A stretch of DNA of 11,561 nucleotides from an uncultured Rhodospirillales bacterium (GTDB taxonomy: Bacteria > Pseudomonadota > Alphaproteobacteria > ATCC43930 > CGMCC-115725), in NCBI GenBank assembly GCA_903897565.1, contig CAIUCF010000011.1, positions 1-11,561 of the forward strand, written 5' to 3'. Below are positions 1 to 7,673 of the stretch, piece after piece; positions within the stretch are counted from its first letter, which is position 1, and each line of letters starts with the position of its first letter. The notes under the pieces were generated by a model that saw nothing but the letters and a program-made list of their open reading frames with translations, ran no database searches and was not told the origin of the DNA. Both the position numbers and the translations under genes were made by a program.

Positions 1-1011
1 GTTCACCTTCGCCGGATCCCAGCCCATTTCCTTGTTGACGGCGCAGGCCTGCGCCGCGAACGCCTCGTTGGCCTCGATCAGGTCGAGATCGGCGACCGAC
101 CAGCCGGCCTTCTTCAGCGCCGCGCGGCTCGCCGGAATCGGGCCAGTGCCCATGATCGCCGGATCGACGCCGCTGGTCGCCCAGGAGGCGATGCGCGCGA
201 GCGGGGTGACGCCGCGACGGGCGGCTTCGGCGGCGGTCATCAGGACGACGGCGGCGGCGCCGTCATTGATGCCAGAGGCGTTGCCGGCGGTGACGGAGCC
301 GGTCTTGACGAAGGCCGGGCGCAGCTTCTGCAGCGAATCGAGCGTGGTGCCGTGGCGGGGGAATTCATCCGCATCCACGATCACATCGCCCTTGCGCGAG
401 GACACGGTGACGGGGACAATTTCTTCCTTGAAGCGACCGGATTTCTGCGCCGCTTCGGCGCGGTTCTGCGAGACCAGGGCGAACGCGTCCTGATTTTCGC
501 GTGTAATCTGGAACTTCTCGGCGACGTTCTCGGCAGTCTGGCCCATGTGATAACCGTGGAACGCGTCGATCAGGCCGTCTTTCAGCATGGTGTCGACCAG
601 CTCGAGCGCGCCCATCTTGGTGCCGTTGCGCAGATGCGCGGCATGTTGCGCCTGGCTCATGCTTTCCTGACCGCCGGCGACGACGATCGAGGAATCGCCG
701 CAGCGCAGCGCCTGGTAGCCGAGCGCGATGGCCCGCAGGCCCGAACCGCACAGCTGGTTAACGCTGAACGCCGTGGTCTCGACCGGCAGACCGGCATTGA
801 TTGCGGCCTGGCGCGCCGGGCCCTGGCCTTGGCCGGCGGCGAGGATCTGGCCGAGGATCACCTCGGAGACTTCATTGCCATCGACGTTGGCGCGACGCAG
901 CACTTCACGCACCACGGCCGTGCCCAGCGTATGCGCCGGGAGCGACGACAGGGCGCCGTTGAAACTGCCGACGGGAGTCCGGGCCGCGCTGGCGATGATG
1001 ATGTCGGACAT
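1..1011 (-). CDS. phaA: Acetyl-CoA acetyltransferase (beta-ketothiolase), 3' end cut off
   Basis: This is a thiolase of the biosynthetic PhaA/AtoB type. It condenses two acetyl-CoA to acetoacetyl-CoA in the cytoplasm, the first step of PHB synthesis. The protein starts MSDIIIASAARTPVG and carries NQLCGSGLRA, with the acyl-accepting cysteine at about residue 88, then VAGGQESMSQ and a late IEANEAFAAQA segment. The window holds 337 codons. The family usually has about 390, so roughly 55 residues lie off the left edge, including the GHPxGxSG histidine and the final CxGGG cysteine. The start is supported by AAGGA (1024-1020) 8 nt before the ATG. It lies downstream of phaC on the same strand after a 197-nt gap, so it may be co-transcribed or have its own promoter. 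Family assignment is secure. Its role in PHA synthesis is inferred from its neighbours. Confidence 0.95.
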   Translation of the reverse strand, partial: MSDIIIASAARTPVGSFNGALSSLPAHTLGTAVVREVLRRANVDGNEVSEVILGQILAAGQGQGPARQAAINAGLPVETTAFSVNQLCGSGLRAIALGYQALRCGDSSIVVAGGQESMSQAQHAAHLRNGTKMGALELVDTMLKDGLIDAFHGYHMGQTAENVAEKFQITRENQDAFALVSQNRAEAAQKSGRFKEEIVPVTVSSRKGDVIVDADEFPRHGTTLDSLQKLRPAFVKTGSVTAGNASGINDGAAAVVLMTAAEAARRGVTPLARIASWATSGVDPAIMGTGPIPASRAALKKAGWSVADLDLIEANEAFAAQACAVNKEMGWDPAKVN

Positions 1012-1062
1012 CTTGCAAATCCTTCAAGTTGACAGAGGCGACGTCGCGGCTCGACCGCTGTC

Positions 1063-1071
1063 GGGGGGGGG
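1063..1071. repeat. Nine-G homopolymer tract upstream of phaA
   Basis: An uninterrupted run of nine G on the plus strand (C on the phaA transcript strand), followed closely by further G/C-rich runs to about 1095. It lies about 50 nt upstream of the phaA start codon, in the probable leader or promoter region. It may be a length-variable tract or a place where sequencing errors occur. No function is shown by the sequence. Confidence 0.5.
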
Positions 1072-1191
1072 CATCGGGCCCCGGGGGCGACAGGGAGGAG
1101 GCACAGGAGTGTCGCCGATCGACCATGATTTAGCACAATGACAGGCCAAATTCCCGCGCAATATCGCCAGTTTTCGCGATTCACGGCCGCA

Positions 1192-1205
1192 CGGCAGCTC
1201 TGCCG
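1192..1205 (-). terminator. Possible hairpin just after phaC stop
   Basis: A perfect inverted repeat begins three bases after the phaC stop codon. On the minus strand it is CGGCA, loop GAGC, TGCCG. The stem is short and GC-rich and no U-tract follows, so an intrinsic terminator is not established. It could equally stabilise the 3' end of the phaC transcript or allow partial read-through into phaA. Confidence 0.25.
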
Positions 1206-1208
1206 AAA

Positions 1209-2474
1209 CTAGGCCTTAAACCAACCGCGAAGTTGCCCAGCGATCGGCTCCCATACGGTGCGCCGCGAACTCGCGGCCGCGACCAGACCGATATGGCCGG
1301 AGGGCTTTTCCAGCACCGTGACCTGCGGCAGTTGCTCGGCCAGCGGCCGCGACGACGACGCCGGCACGAGTTTGTCGAAACTCGGGATCACCATCAGCAC
1401 CGGGCGCGCGATTCGAGTCGGATCGACGAGTCTTCCCGCGACCCGCCAGGCCCCGGCGGCCGGTTCGTTGCGGCCATACCACCGCGCCAGGCAATCCCGG
1501 GCGACCGGGAGGGCGAGCGGCACGCCGTCATTGGCCCAATCCTCGGTCGCGACGAAGCGGCGGGCCTCGGCAGAGTCGGGATCGAGCTCGCCGAACCGAC
1601 TGAACTTGCGAATCGCCAGTTGTGGGTCGTTCAGCACGAACAGCGTTTGCAGCACATCGGTCGGCACCTCGCCGAGCGGGGCGAAGCTGGTCTCGATCAG
1701 GCCCGACAAGGCGCTCACCATCGCCGGCGGCACCGTGGCACCGGCATGGAAATCCCAGGGCGTGGCGATCAGCACGACGCCGGTGATGTCGCGCTGATGC
1801 CGACTCGCCAACGCCAGGGCGAATAACCCGCCCATGCAGTAGCCGATCACGCCGAGCCGGGCACCGCCGACCAGCGCCATTGCCGCCTCGAAGGCCTGGT
1901 CGAGTCGGCCGGCAATGTAGTCGGTCAGATCGAAGCCACGCTCGACCTCCCCGGGACAGCCCCAGTCGACCAGCAGGCAGCGCAAGCCCTGGCTGCTCAG
2001 AAAGCGCAGGAAACTGCGCTCCTCGTCGATGTCGAGGATATAGGCGCGATTGACCAGCGAGGGAATCACCAGCACCGGCGCGCCATCGGCCGGGCCGTAA
2101 TCGAGCAGTCGGGTGCTACCCTCCTGCCAGACCACCGGCGGCTCGACCAGGCTGCGACGATAGGGGTGGCCGCGATAGGCTTCGACCCCGCCGAGAAACC
2201 GGTCGGAACGGCGCCGCAACTCGGCGTCGACCGCGGCGTCGAGGTCAGCCGGTTCGATTCCGTCGAGGGCTTGGAGCAGGTCTTGGACCTGATCCTCTAG
2301 TGCCGGATTCCAGGGCAGCAAGCCGCTCTTCAAGAACGGCAATGCGAGCCTGGAGCTCCCCCACACTGCGCCCGCCGTCATCAGATGCAGCAGCAGCGGC
2401 CGCGGCCCCTGGCGCGGCGGCGGGTTCGGATCGGGTGGCGGTGGCGGTGGCGGGCTCGGGGGTAGTGGCGTCAT
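1209..2474 (-). CDS. phaC: Poly(3-hydroxyalkanoate) synthase, short class III-like type
   Basis: This is a PHA synthase of the alpha/beta-hydrolase fold that polymerises 3-hydroxyacyl-CoA on the granule surface. From the ATG at 2474 it has 421 residues. The lipase-like box is GYCMGG with nucleophile Cys213. The likely acid is Asp367 in SFDKLVP and the base His394 in SGHIG, the Cys-Asp-His triad of synthases. VNRAYILDIDEERSF and LLVDWGCPG match conserved PhaC blocks. At 390-420 residues it is nearer class III PhaC (about 355) than class I (about 590). The first 24 residues are mostly proline and may be non-native. No GTG or TTG lies between 2474 and the next in-frame ATG at 2381, which lacks a ribosome site. 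AGGA lies only 1 nt before the 2474 ATG, so translational coupling to the upstream gene is likely. The 5' end overlaps that gene by 230 nt. Function is confident, the start is not. Confidence 0.88.
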   Translation of the reverse strand: MTPLPPSPPPPPPPDPNPPPRQGPRPLLLHLMTAGAVWGSSRLALPFLKSGLLPWNPALEDQVQDLLQALDGIEPADLDAAVDAELRRRSDRFLGGVEAYRGHPYRRSLVEPPVVWQEGSTRLLDYGPADGAPVLVIPSLVNRAYILDIDEERSFLRFLSSQGLRCLLVDWGCPGEVERGFDLTDYIAGRLDQAFEAAMALVGGARLGVIGYCMGGLFALALASRHQRDITGVVLIATPWDFHAGATVPPAMVSALSGLIETSFAPLGEVPTDVLQTLFVLNDPQLAIRKFSRFGELDPDSAEARRFVATEDWANDGVPLALPVARDCLARWYGRNEPAAGAWRVAGRLVDPTRIARPVLMVIPSFDKLVPASSSRPLAEQLPQVTVLEKPSGHIGLVAAASSRRTVWEPIAGQLRGWFKA

Positions 2475-2724
2475 GTCCTGTTCTTACCGGCGACCCAGGG
2501 GAACGTCCGGGCTGCCGCATCGTCTGATCCGCCGCGGCCTGGGCCGCCATGTTCCACCATCCCTGCCACAAGGCAGCAGACGTCGTGACACTGCCGCTGA
2601 CCATTTGCAGCATGCGGGTGAGGCTCTCGGTGAGTTCCGGGTCCGAGGCAGTTTTCGCTACCTGATCCTGCCACAACTCGACATACCGGCGAGCCAGAGA
2701 TTCGAGATCCGGCGGCTTTGACAT
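2245..2724 (-). CDS. Putative PhaE/phasin-like PHA synthase partner
   Basis: A 159-residue protein lies directly upstream of phaC. Residues 1-65 are a probably helical, tryptophan-bearing region (SLARRYVELWQDQ, ALWQGWWNMAAQ). Residues 85-115 are an Ala/Pro/Thr-rich linker, and 120-140 a short leucine-heptad coiled coil (VGELQARIAVLEERLAALE). Small helical proteins of this kind next to a short PhaC are typical of PhaE or PhaR-type synthase subunits or phasins, so a role in activating the synthase or coating granules is inferred. Similarity is too weak to name the family firmly. The ATG at 2724 is preferred over one at 2778 because the hydrophilic start MSKPPDLESL follows a good -10 box, although no Shine-Dalgarno is visible. 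Codons after residue 140 have low GC3, so the last 20 residues may be poorly constrained. The 3' half shares DNA with phaC in another frame. Confidence 0.65.
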   Translation of the reverse strand: MSKPPDLESLARRYVELWQDQVAKTASDPELTESLTRMLQMVSGSVTTSAALWQGWWNMAAQAAADQTMRQPGRSPGSPVRTGHDATTPEPATATATRSEPAAAPGAAAAAAASDDGGRSVGELQARIAVLEERLAALESGTRGSGPRPAPSPRRNRTG

Positions 2725-2731
2725 GCGGCCG

Positions 2732-2759
2732 ACTATACCCGACCACCTCGCCGATGCAA
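2732..2759 (-). promoter_or_regulatory. Candidate promoter of the phaE-like/phaC genes
   Basis: On the minus strand there is a TATAGT -10 box (2737-2732, one mismatch to consensus) and a TTGCAT -35-like box (2759-2754) with a 16-nt spacer. Only 7 nt separate the -10 box from the ATG at 2724, so transcription would start at or next to the start codon. The -35 box overlaps the GCAATTGC palindrome at 2756-2763, so a bound repressor could block it. Confidence 0.45.
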
Positions 2760-2788
2760 TTGCCCGCAGCGTGAACATTGCAATGCAA
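2755..2788. promoter_or_regulatory. Candidate PhaR operator: two TGC/GCA palindromes
   Basis: Two palindromes lie between the divergent genes: GCAATTGC (2756-2763, perfect) and TTGCA-A-TGCAA (2778-2788, perfect around a single central base). PhaR proteins of alphaproteobacteria are known to bind TGC-rich palindromes in front of phasin, PHA-synthesis and phaR genes. The first site overlaps the -35 of the leftward promoter. The second lies upstream of the probable phaR promoter. Joint control and PhaR autoregulation are inferred. Confidence 0.5.
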
Positions 2789-2804
2789 CGAACTCTGTGG
2801 CGGA

Positions 2805-2833
2805 TTCGTCGGATGTTTCTGATATGCTATCAT
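2805..2833 (+). promoter_or_regulatory. Candidate phaR promoter (extended -10)
   Basis: TGC followed by TATCAT (2825-2833) makes an extended -10 element with one mismatch in the hexamer. The -35 position 17 nt upstream (TTCGTC, 2805-2810) is a poor match. The start of transcription would be near 2840, giving a leader of about 40 nt. Supported by position and motif only. Confidence 0.3.
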
Positions 2834-2878
2834 TTCCAATCAGGAATAACGCTTCCATCCGCTTGAGGTAGACCGTCG

Positions 2879-3481
2879 ATGACCGCCAAAGAACATCCTG
2901 CGCAGTCTCCCGTGATCATCAAGAAATACGCTAATCGGCGCCTGTACAACACCTCGACCAGCGCCTATGTGACGCTCGAGAACCTGAGCTTGATGGTGCG
3001 CGAAGGCCAGGAATTCGTCGTCTACGACGCGAAGACCAGCGAAGACATCACGCGCTCGGTGCTGACCCAGATCATCGTCGAGGAAGAGCAGAAAGGCGGG
3101 CAGAATCTGCTGCCGATCGGCTTCCTGCGCCAATTGATCGGCTTCTACGGCGGCAATATGCAGTGGATGGTGCCGCGTTATCTCGACTATGCGATGAAGG
3201 CGTTCACGGTAAACCAGGAACAGCTGAAGCAGAATATGCCGGCCGGCCTCGGCCAGTTCTTCTCGCTCGCGCCGCTGGAAGAGATGAGCAAGCAGAACAT
3301 CGCCATCTTCGAGCGGGCGATGCGGATGTTCACGCCCTTCTCCGAAGGGGGCGAAGCCGGTGCCGAGCCCGCCGCCCCTGTTGCGACCGAAGAACCCGCG
3401 AACCCCGCCCTCAAATCCCTCACCGACCGCCTCGACGCCCTCCAGGCCCAGCTCGATTCGCTGCGCACGACGGGGAAGTAG
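2879..3481 (+). CDS. phaR: PHA synthesis repressor PhaR
   Basis: PhaR is a DNA-binding regulator that represses phasin and PHA genes and is titrated away by binding nascent PHA granules. The 200-residue protein has the family's N-terminal DNA-binding block at about residues 12-70 (IIKKYANRRLYNTSTSAYVT, VYDAKTSEDITRSVLTQII), then the PHB-accumulation regulatory domain at about 78-120 (LLPIGFLRQLIGFYGGNMQW, VPRYLDYAMKAF). After an Ala/Pro-rich linker it ends in a short coiled coil (LTDRLDALQAQLDSL). Length is normal for the family. The start is clear: TGAGGT (2864-2869) lies 9 nt before the ATG. It is divergent from the phaE-like/phaC genes across a 154-nt region with candidate operators, and convergent with the next gene, whose stop is 3 nt away. 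High confidence. Confidence 0.96.
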   Translation: MTAKEHPAQSPVIIKKYANRRLYNTSTSAYVTLENLSLMVREGQEFVVYDAKTSEDITRSVLTQIIVEEEQKGGQNLLPIGFLRQLIGFYGGNMQWMVPRYLDYAMKAFTVNQEQLKQNMPAGLGQFFSLAPLEEMSKQNIAIFERAMRMFTPFSEGGEAGAEPAAPVATEEPANPALKSLTDRLDALQAQLDSLRTTGK

Positions 3482-3484
3482 CCC

Positions 3485-4288
3485 TCACCCCGCCGGGGTA
3501 TTCTCGGCGAGGAAGGGCAGCAGGGCGTGGTTGAACTCCCGCGGCTTGATGCGATTGAAGCAATGGCCGCCGGCGGGGAAAATCTTGAGTTCCGCGCCCG
3601 GGATGCCGCGTGACAGCGCCTCGCTGCTGTAGCAGGGCACGATGATGTCGTCGTCGGCCGTGACGATCAGGGTCGGCGCCTTGATGCGGCCGAGTTCGGC
3701 GGCGCAATCGAAGCCCAGGATGGCGTCGATGCGGTTCAGCATGGTCTCGATCTTAGGAAAGGTCGCCGCGTATTGCGCTTCCTGGACGGCGAGGTTCGCT
3801 TCGTTCGCGGCGATCCACCAAGCCGGAAAGATGCTGAGACTGTTGGCCTCGATATAGGCCTGCGGCCCGAGTGTCTCGAGGATCTTGCGACGCAACAGGA
3901 AGAAGCGACGGAAATAGGCATCCGGCTTCGACCAGCTCGACATCAGCACCAGCGCCGCGACCCGCTTGGGGTGATGGATCGCCAGCCATTGCGCGATCGC
4001 GCCACCGGTCGAATGGCCGATGACATGGGCCCGCGGGATTTCCAGGGCATCCAGCATGGCGATAACGTCGGCGCCCATTTCCTCGATCGTGCAGGCGCCC
4101 TGGCGGCCGTCGCTGCCGCCGACCCCGCGCTGGTCGTGGGTGATCACCGAGAAATGATCCGACAGGAACGGCACCTGCTCGCTCCAATAGCGCGCCAACC
4201 CGTTGAGGCCGGAGATCAGGACGACCGGAAAGCCCTCGCCCGCTCGTTCGACATGGAGCCCGAGCTCGCCCAGGGAAACGTGCTTCAT
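3485..4288 (-). CDS. Alpha/beta hydrolase, RutD-like
   Basis: A cytoplasmic alpha/beta-fold hydrolase of 267 residues. Nucleophile Ser93 lies in GHSTGG, the acid is Asp214 in ADDDIIVP and the base His242 in GGHCFN. The oxyanion strand is VVLISGLNG, and HDQRGVGGSD follows strand 4. The cap region (FFLLRRKILETLGPQAYIEA, then FPAWWIAANEA) and the C-terminal half resemble RutD, the aminoacrylate hydrolase of uracil breakdown. The 3-oxoadipate enol-lactone hydrolases are a related alternative. No other rut gene is in the window, so the substrate is unknown. GAGGA lies about 11 nt before the ATG. The upstream adenosyltransferase gene is on the same strand, but a 135-nt gap leaves room for a separate promoter. 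The fold is certain, the RutD likeness probable, the function open. Confidence 0.8.
   Translation of the reverse strand: MKHVSLGELGLHVERAGEGFPVVLISGLNGLARYWSEQVPFLSDHFSVITHDQRGVGGSDGRQGACTIEEMGADVIAMLDALEIPRAHVIGHSTGGAIAQWLAIHHPKRVAALVLMSSWSKPDAYFRRFFLLRRKILETLGPQAYIEANSLSIFPAWWIAANEANLAVQEAQYAATFPKIETMLNRIDAILGFDCAAELGRIKAPTLIVTADDDIIVPCYSSEALSRGIPGAELKIFPAGGHCFNRIKPREFNHALLPFLAENTPAG
3487..3499. terminator. Possible bidirectional hairpin between phaR and hydrolase
   Basis: A perfect inverted repeat ACCCC-GCC-GGGGT starts 5 nt after the phaR stop codon and lies inside the last codons of the convergent hydrolase gene. The two genes are only 3 nt apart, so it is the only visible candidate for ending the phaR transcript. 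It lacks a U-tract and has a three-base loop, so the call is weak. Confidence 0.3.
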
Positions 4289-4423
4289 GGCTTGGTGGTC
4301 CTCGTAACGGTCACGGTGTCAGGCAGAAATCGCCGATCCGCGGAGTATCAGAGTCCGCCGCCAAGCGTGCCACGGTGAATCTTGCAGACCGGTCATGCAC
4401 CCCTTCGCGGGAACCATGAGGCC

Positions 4424-4993
4424 TCAGCGATTGGCACCCGGAACCCACAACACATCGTTGGCGCCCTCGTCATTGACGTGGCGGCTGAGCACGAAGAGAT
4501 GGTCGGAGAGGCGATTCAGGTACTTGACCGCCTCGGGATTGACCGGGTGCAGACTGGCGAGCTGGGTGGCGTGGCGTTCGGCGCGGCGGACCACGGTGCG
4601 GGCGAGGTGGAGATAGGCGCCGAGCGGCGAGCCGCCCGGCAGGATGAAGGAGTCGAGCGGCTTCAGACGGGCGTTCATGGCGTCGATCTCCTGCTCCAGG
4701 CGCTCGACCTGGCCGCTGAGGATGCGCAACCCGCCGCTGCCGCGCCGGCCATCTTCCGGGGTCGAGAGGTCGGCGCCGAGATCGAACAGGTCATTCTGGA
4801 TCCGCGCCAGCATGTCGTCGCTCTCCCGGTCGCGGCCAGTGTGCAGCCGGGCGATGCCGATCACGGCATTGGCCTCGTCGACCGTGCCGTAGGTCTCCAC
4901 CCGAGGGTCGTGCTTGGGCACGCGCGCGCCATCGGCCAGCGAGGTTTCGCCCTGGTCGCCGCCGCGGGTGTAGATTCTCGTAAGCTGGACCAT
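4424..4993 (-). CDS. pduO: PduO-type ATP:cob(I)alamin adenosyltransferase
   Basis: This enzyme transfers the adenosyl group of ATP to cob(I)alamin (or cobyrinic acid diamide) to form coenzyme B12, in the cytoplasm and usually as a trimer. The 189-residue protein has every family block: the N-terminal ATP loop TRGGDQGETSL (9-19), ETYGTVDEANAVIG (33-46), FILPGG (116-121), ARTVVRRAER (131-140) and YLNRLSDHLFVLSR (158-171). Length is typical of single-domain members. The start has a strong GGAGGA (5003-4998) 4 nt before the ATG. It is divergent from the protease gene. No other B12 or B12-dependent gene is nearby, so it probably supplies cofactor to enzymes encoded elsewhere. The symbol denotes the family. 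There is no sign of a propanediol-utilisation operon. Confidence 0.95.
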   Translation of the reverse strand: MVQLTRIYTRGGDQGETSLADGARVPKHDPRVETYGTVDEANAVIGIARLHTGRDRESDDMLARIQNDLFDLGADLSTPEDGRRGSGGLRILSGQVERLEQEIDAMNARLKPLDSFILPGGSPLGAYLHLARTVVRRAERHATQLASLHPVNPEAVKYLNRLSDHLFVLSRHVNDEGANDVLWVPGANR

Positions 4994-5158
4994 CCAATCC
5001 TCCGGGTTTGGGTTATGTTGCGATCATATACGCGTCGTCGCGCATTCGGACCATGCCGGGCGCGCGGGTCCGTCGCGTTGTTCTGACTTGTGCCGGATCG
5101 ACCACCGAGGCCACACTCGGACGCGGCAGCCGGAAACGGCGACCGGGGACGCTGCAAT

Positions 5159-6706
<1,548 letters not shown>

Positions 6707-6728
6707 GGGAAGGGAGCGGGAAGGTTTT

Positions 6729-7292
6729 TCAGGTCTTGAAGACGTAGCGGAACATCGAGGCGTCGTCGGCGCTCTCGAATTCGAGTCCCATCACGCATTT
6801 CTTGTTCTCGGAAAACGTGCAGTACTCGTACTCGCCGAGCACGTTGTTCTTGACCCAGTCGAACAGCTCCGGCTTGGTGCGTGACAGCTCGACCTTGAGC
6901 TTCCACAGGCAGGACGAGATCGAGAAATCGGTGTCGGAATACTTGGTGTCGAACAGCTTGGAGCGGTGCCAGTTGGTCCGGCTCCATTTCTCGGCAAAGA
7001 TGCGATGGTCGTTCTTGAGGGCAAAGGAAATCGACAGATCGGTCGACAGCAGGTCGTGCTCGGTGCCGGCGCCGACATGGCCGAGCAGCGCGAAGTCGAT
7101 CTCCGAGAAGGCGGAAAGCGGCAGCAGCTTCTCGGTGACATTGAAGCGCGCCTGCGCAGCGCCGGCGCAATTCTTCTGGACCCATTCGAGGACGAAGCGG
7201 CGGACGTTGATGCGCTCAAGATCCGGCCAGCCATCCGGACCCGGAGGGTTGTAAAAGAATCGTATGTTATCAAGCGGATACAAAAAGGTCAC
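6729..7292 (-). CDS. Unrecognised 187-residue protein
   Basis: I do not recognise this protein. Codons from about residue 25 onward are strongly GC3-biased like the neighbours, so it is very likely real. It is rich in aromatic and charged residues and has scattered cysteines (QKNCAGAAQ, SISSCLWKLKVEL, YEYCTF, NKKCVMG). It has no signal peptide or membrane segment and ends in a compact FESADDASMFRYVFK. The ordered alternation suggests a soluble alpha/beta protein. GTG at 7292 is chosen because AAGGA (7305-7301) is 8 nt upstream. A longer GTG start at 7316 lacks a ribosome site. The first 20 codons use AT-rich codons unlike the rest (TTT, TTG, ATA, CGA). It is convergent with the protease gene, 22 nt apart, and nothing in the context indicates a function. 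Confidence 0.75.
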   Translation of the reverse strand: MTFLYPLDNIRFFYNPPGPDGWPDLERINVRRFVLEWVQKNCAGAAQARFNVTEKLLPLSAFSEIDFALLGHVGAGTEHDLLSTDLSISFALKNDHRIFAEKWSRTNWHRSKLFDTKYSDTDFSISSCLWKLKVELSRTKPELFDWVKNNVLGEYEYCTFSENKKCVMGLEFESADDASMFRYVFKT

Positions 7293-7673
7293 GAGCACCG
7301 TCCTTGAGCCGTACACCGCGGGAACGCCGTATCCGTCCCTACAATTCCATGACTATAACCCTCTCTGCCAAGGAATTGAAATAGTTCTCTCTTTCGATTT
7401 TCTTGGCGCGCGGCACCGGAACCGGCTCCTGCCCCGCCAGGTTTGATCGAGCTCCAGGCGATACGACGCGAACTTCAGCGTATTTCGTGGCAGATTGCCC
7501 GCCATGGATGGATTCTGCGCCGGTCACCGCCCCGCCTCGCAACCGAGGATCCCGTGCATCGGGGACCCGTGCCCGTCGCCGCGCCGTCATGGCGCGGGAC
7601 AGTGGCCGACAACAGGCCGCGGCGCCACCATCGGCTCGACGAGAGTCGCGTTTTACGCGAGGCGTTTGGTCGC
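7293..7673. other. Gene-poor gap, no convincing coding sequence
   Basis: These 381 nt separate the unrecognised gene from alkA, which point away from each other. The part to about 7400 is AT-rich for this genome and holds the promoter candidate above. From about 7400 to 7673 it is GC-rich. The alkA frame stays open back to a TTG at 7443, but the predicted peptide is arginine/proline-rich and low in recognisable structure, so I treat it as the alkA upstream region or a decayed extension. No tRNA, repeat array or Ada-type operator is visible. Confidence 0.5.
7342..7378 (-). promoter_or_regulatory. Candidate promoter framed by a 7-bp inverted repeat
   Basis: A TATAGT -10 box lies at 7357-7352 on the minus strand, about 60 nt upstream of the GTG at 7292. 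It sits inside a perfect inverted repeat, CAATTCC (7342-7348) and GGAATTG (7372-7378), with 23 nt between the arms. One arm covers the likely transcription start and the other the -35 position, where no good hexamer is visible. This layout fits an operator for a dimeric regulator, or an activator-dependent promoter. It could also be chance in AT-rich DNA. Confidence 0.4.

Noticed and set aside
352..1032. A 226-codon plus-strand open frame opposite phaA
   Set aside because: It is antisense to a thiolase with full family motifs. Long open frames on the complement of high-GC genes are expected, and its peptide shows no domain.
1233..1826. Plus-strand open frames opposite phaC
   Set aside because: Arg/Gly-rich peptides without domains, antisense to a clear PHA synthase with an intact catalytic triad.
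3773..5086. Two long plus-strand open frames opposite the hydrolase and the adenosyltransferase
   Set aside because: Both lie antisense to recognised proteins, and their peptides have the His/Arg/Gly-rich composition of reverse-complement frames.
6707..6728. A terminator between the protease gene and the convergent orphan gene
   Set aside because: The 22-nt gap has a run of five T but no inverted repeat before it.
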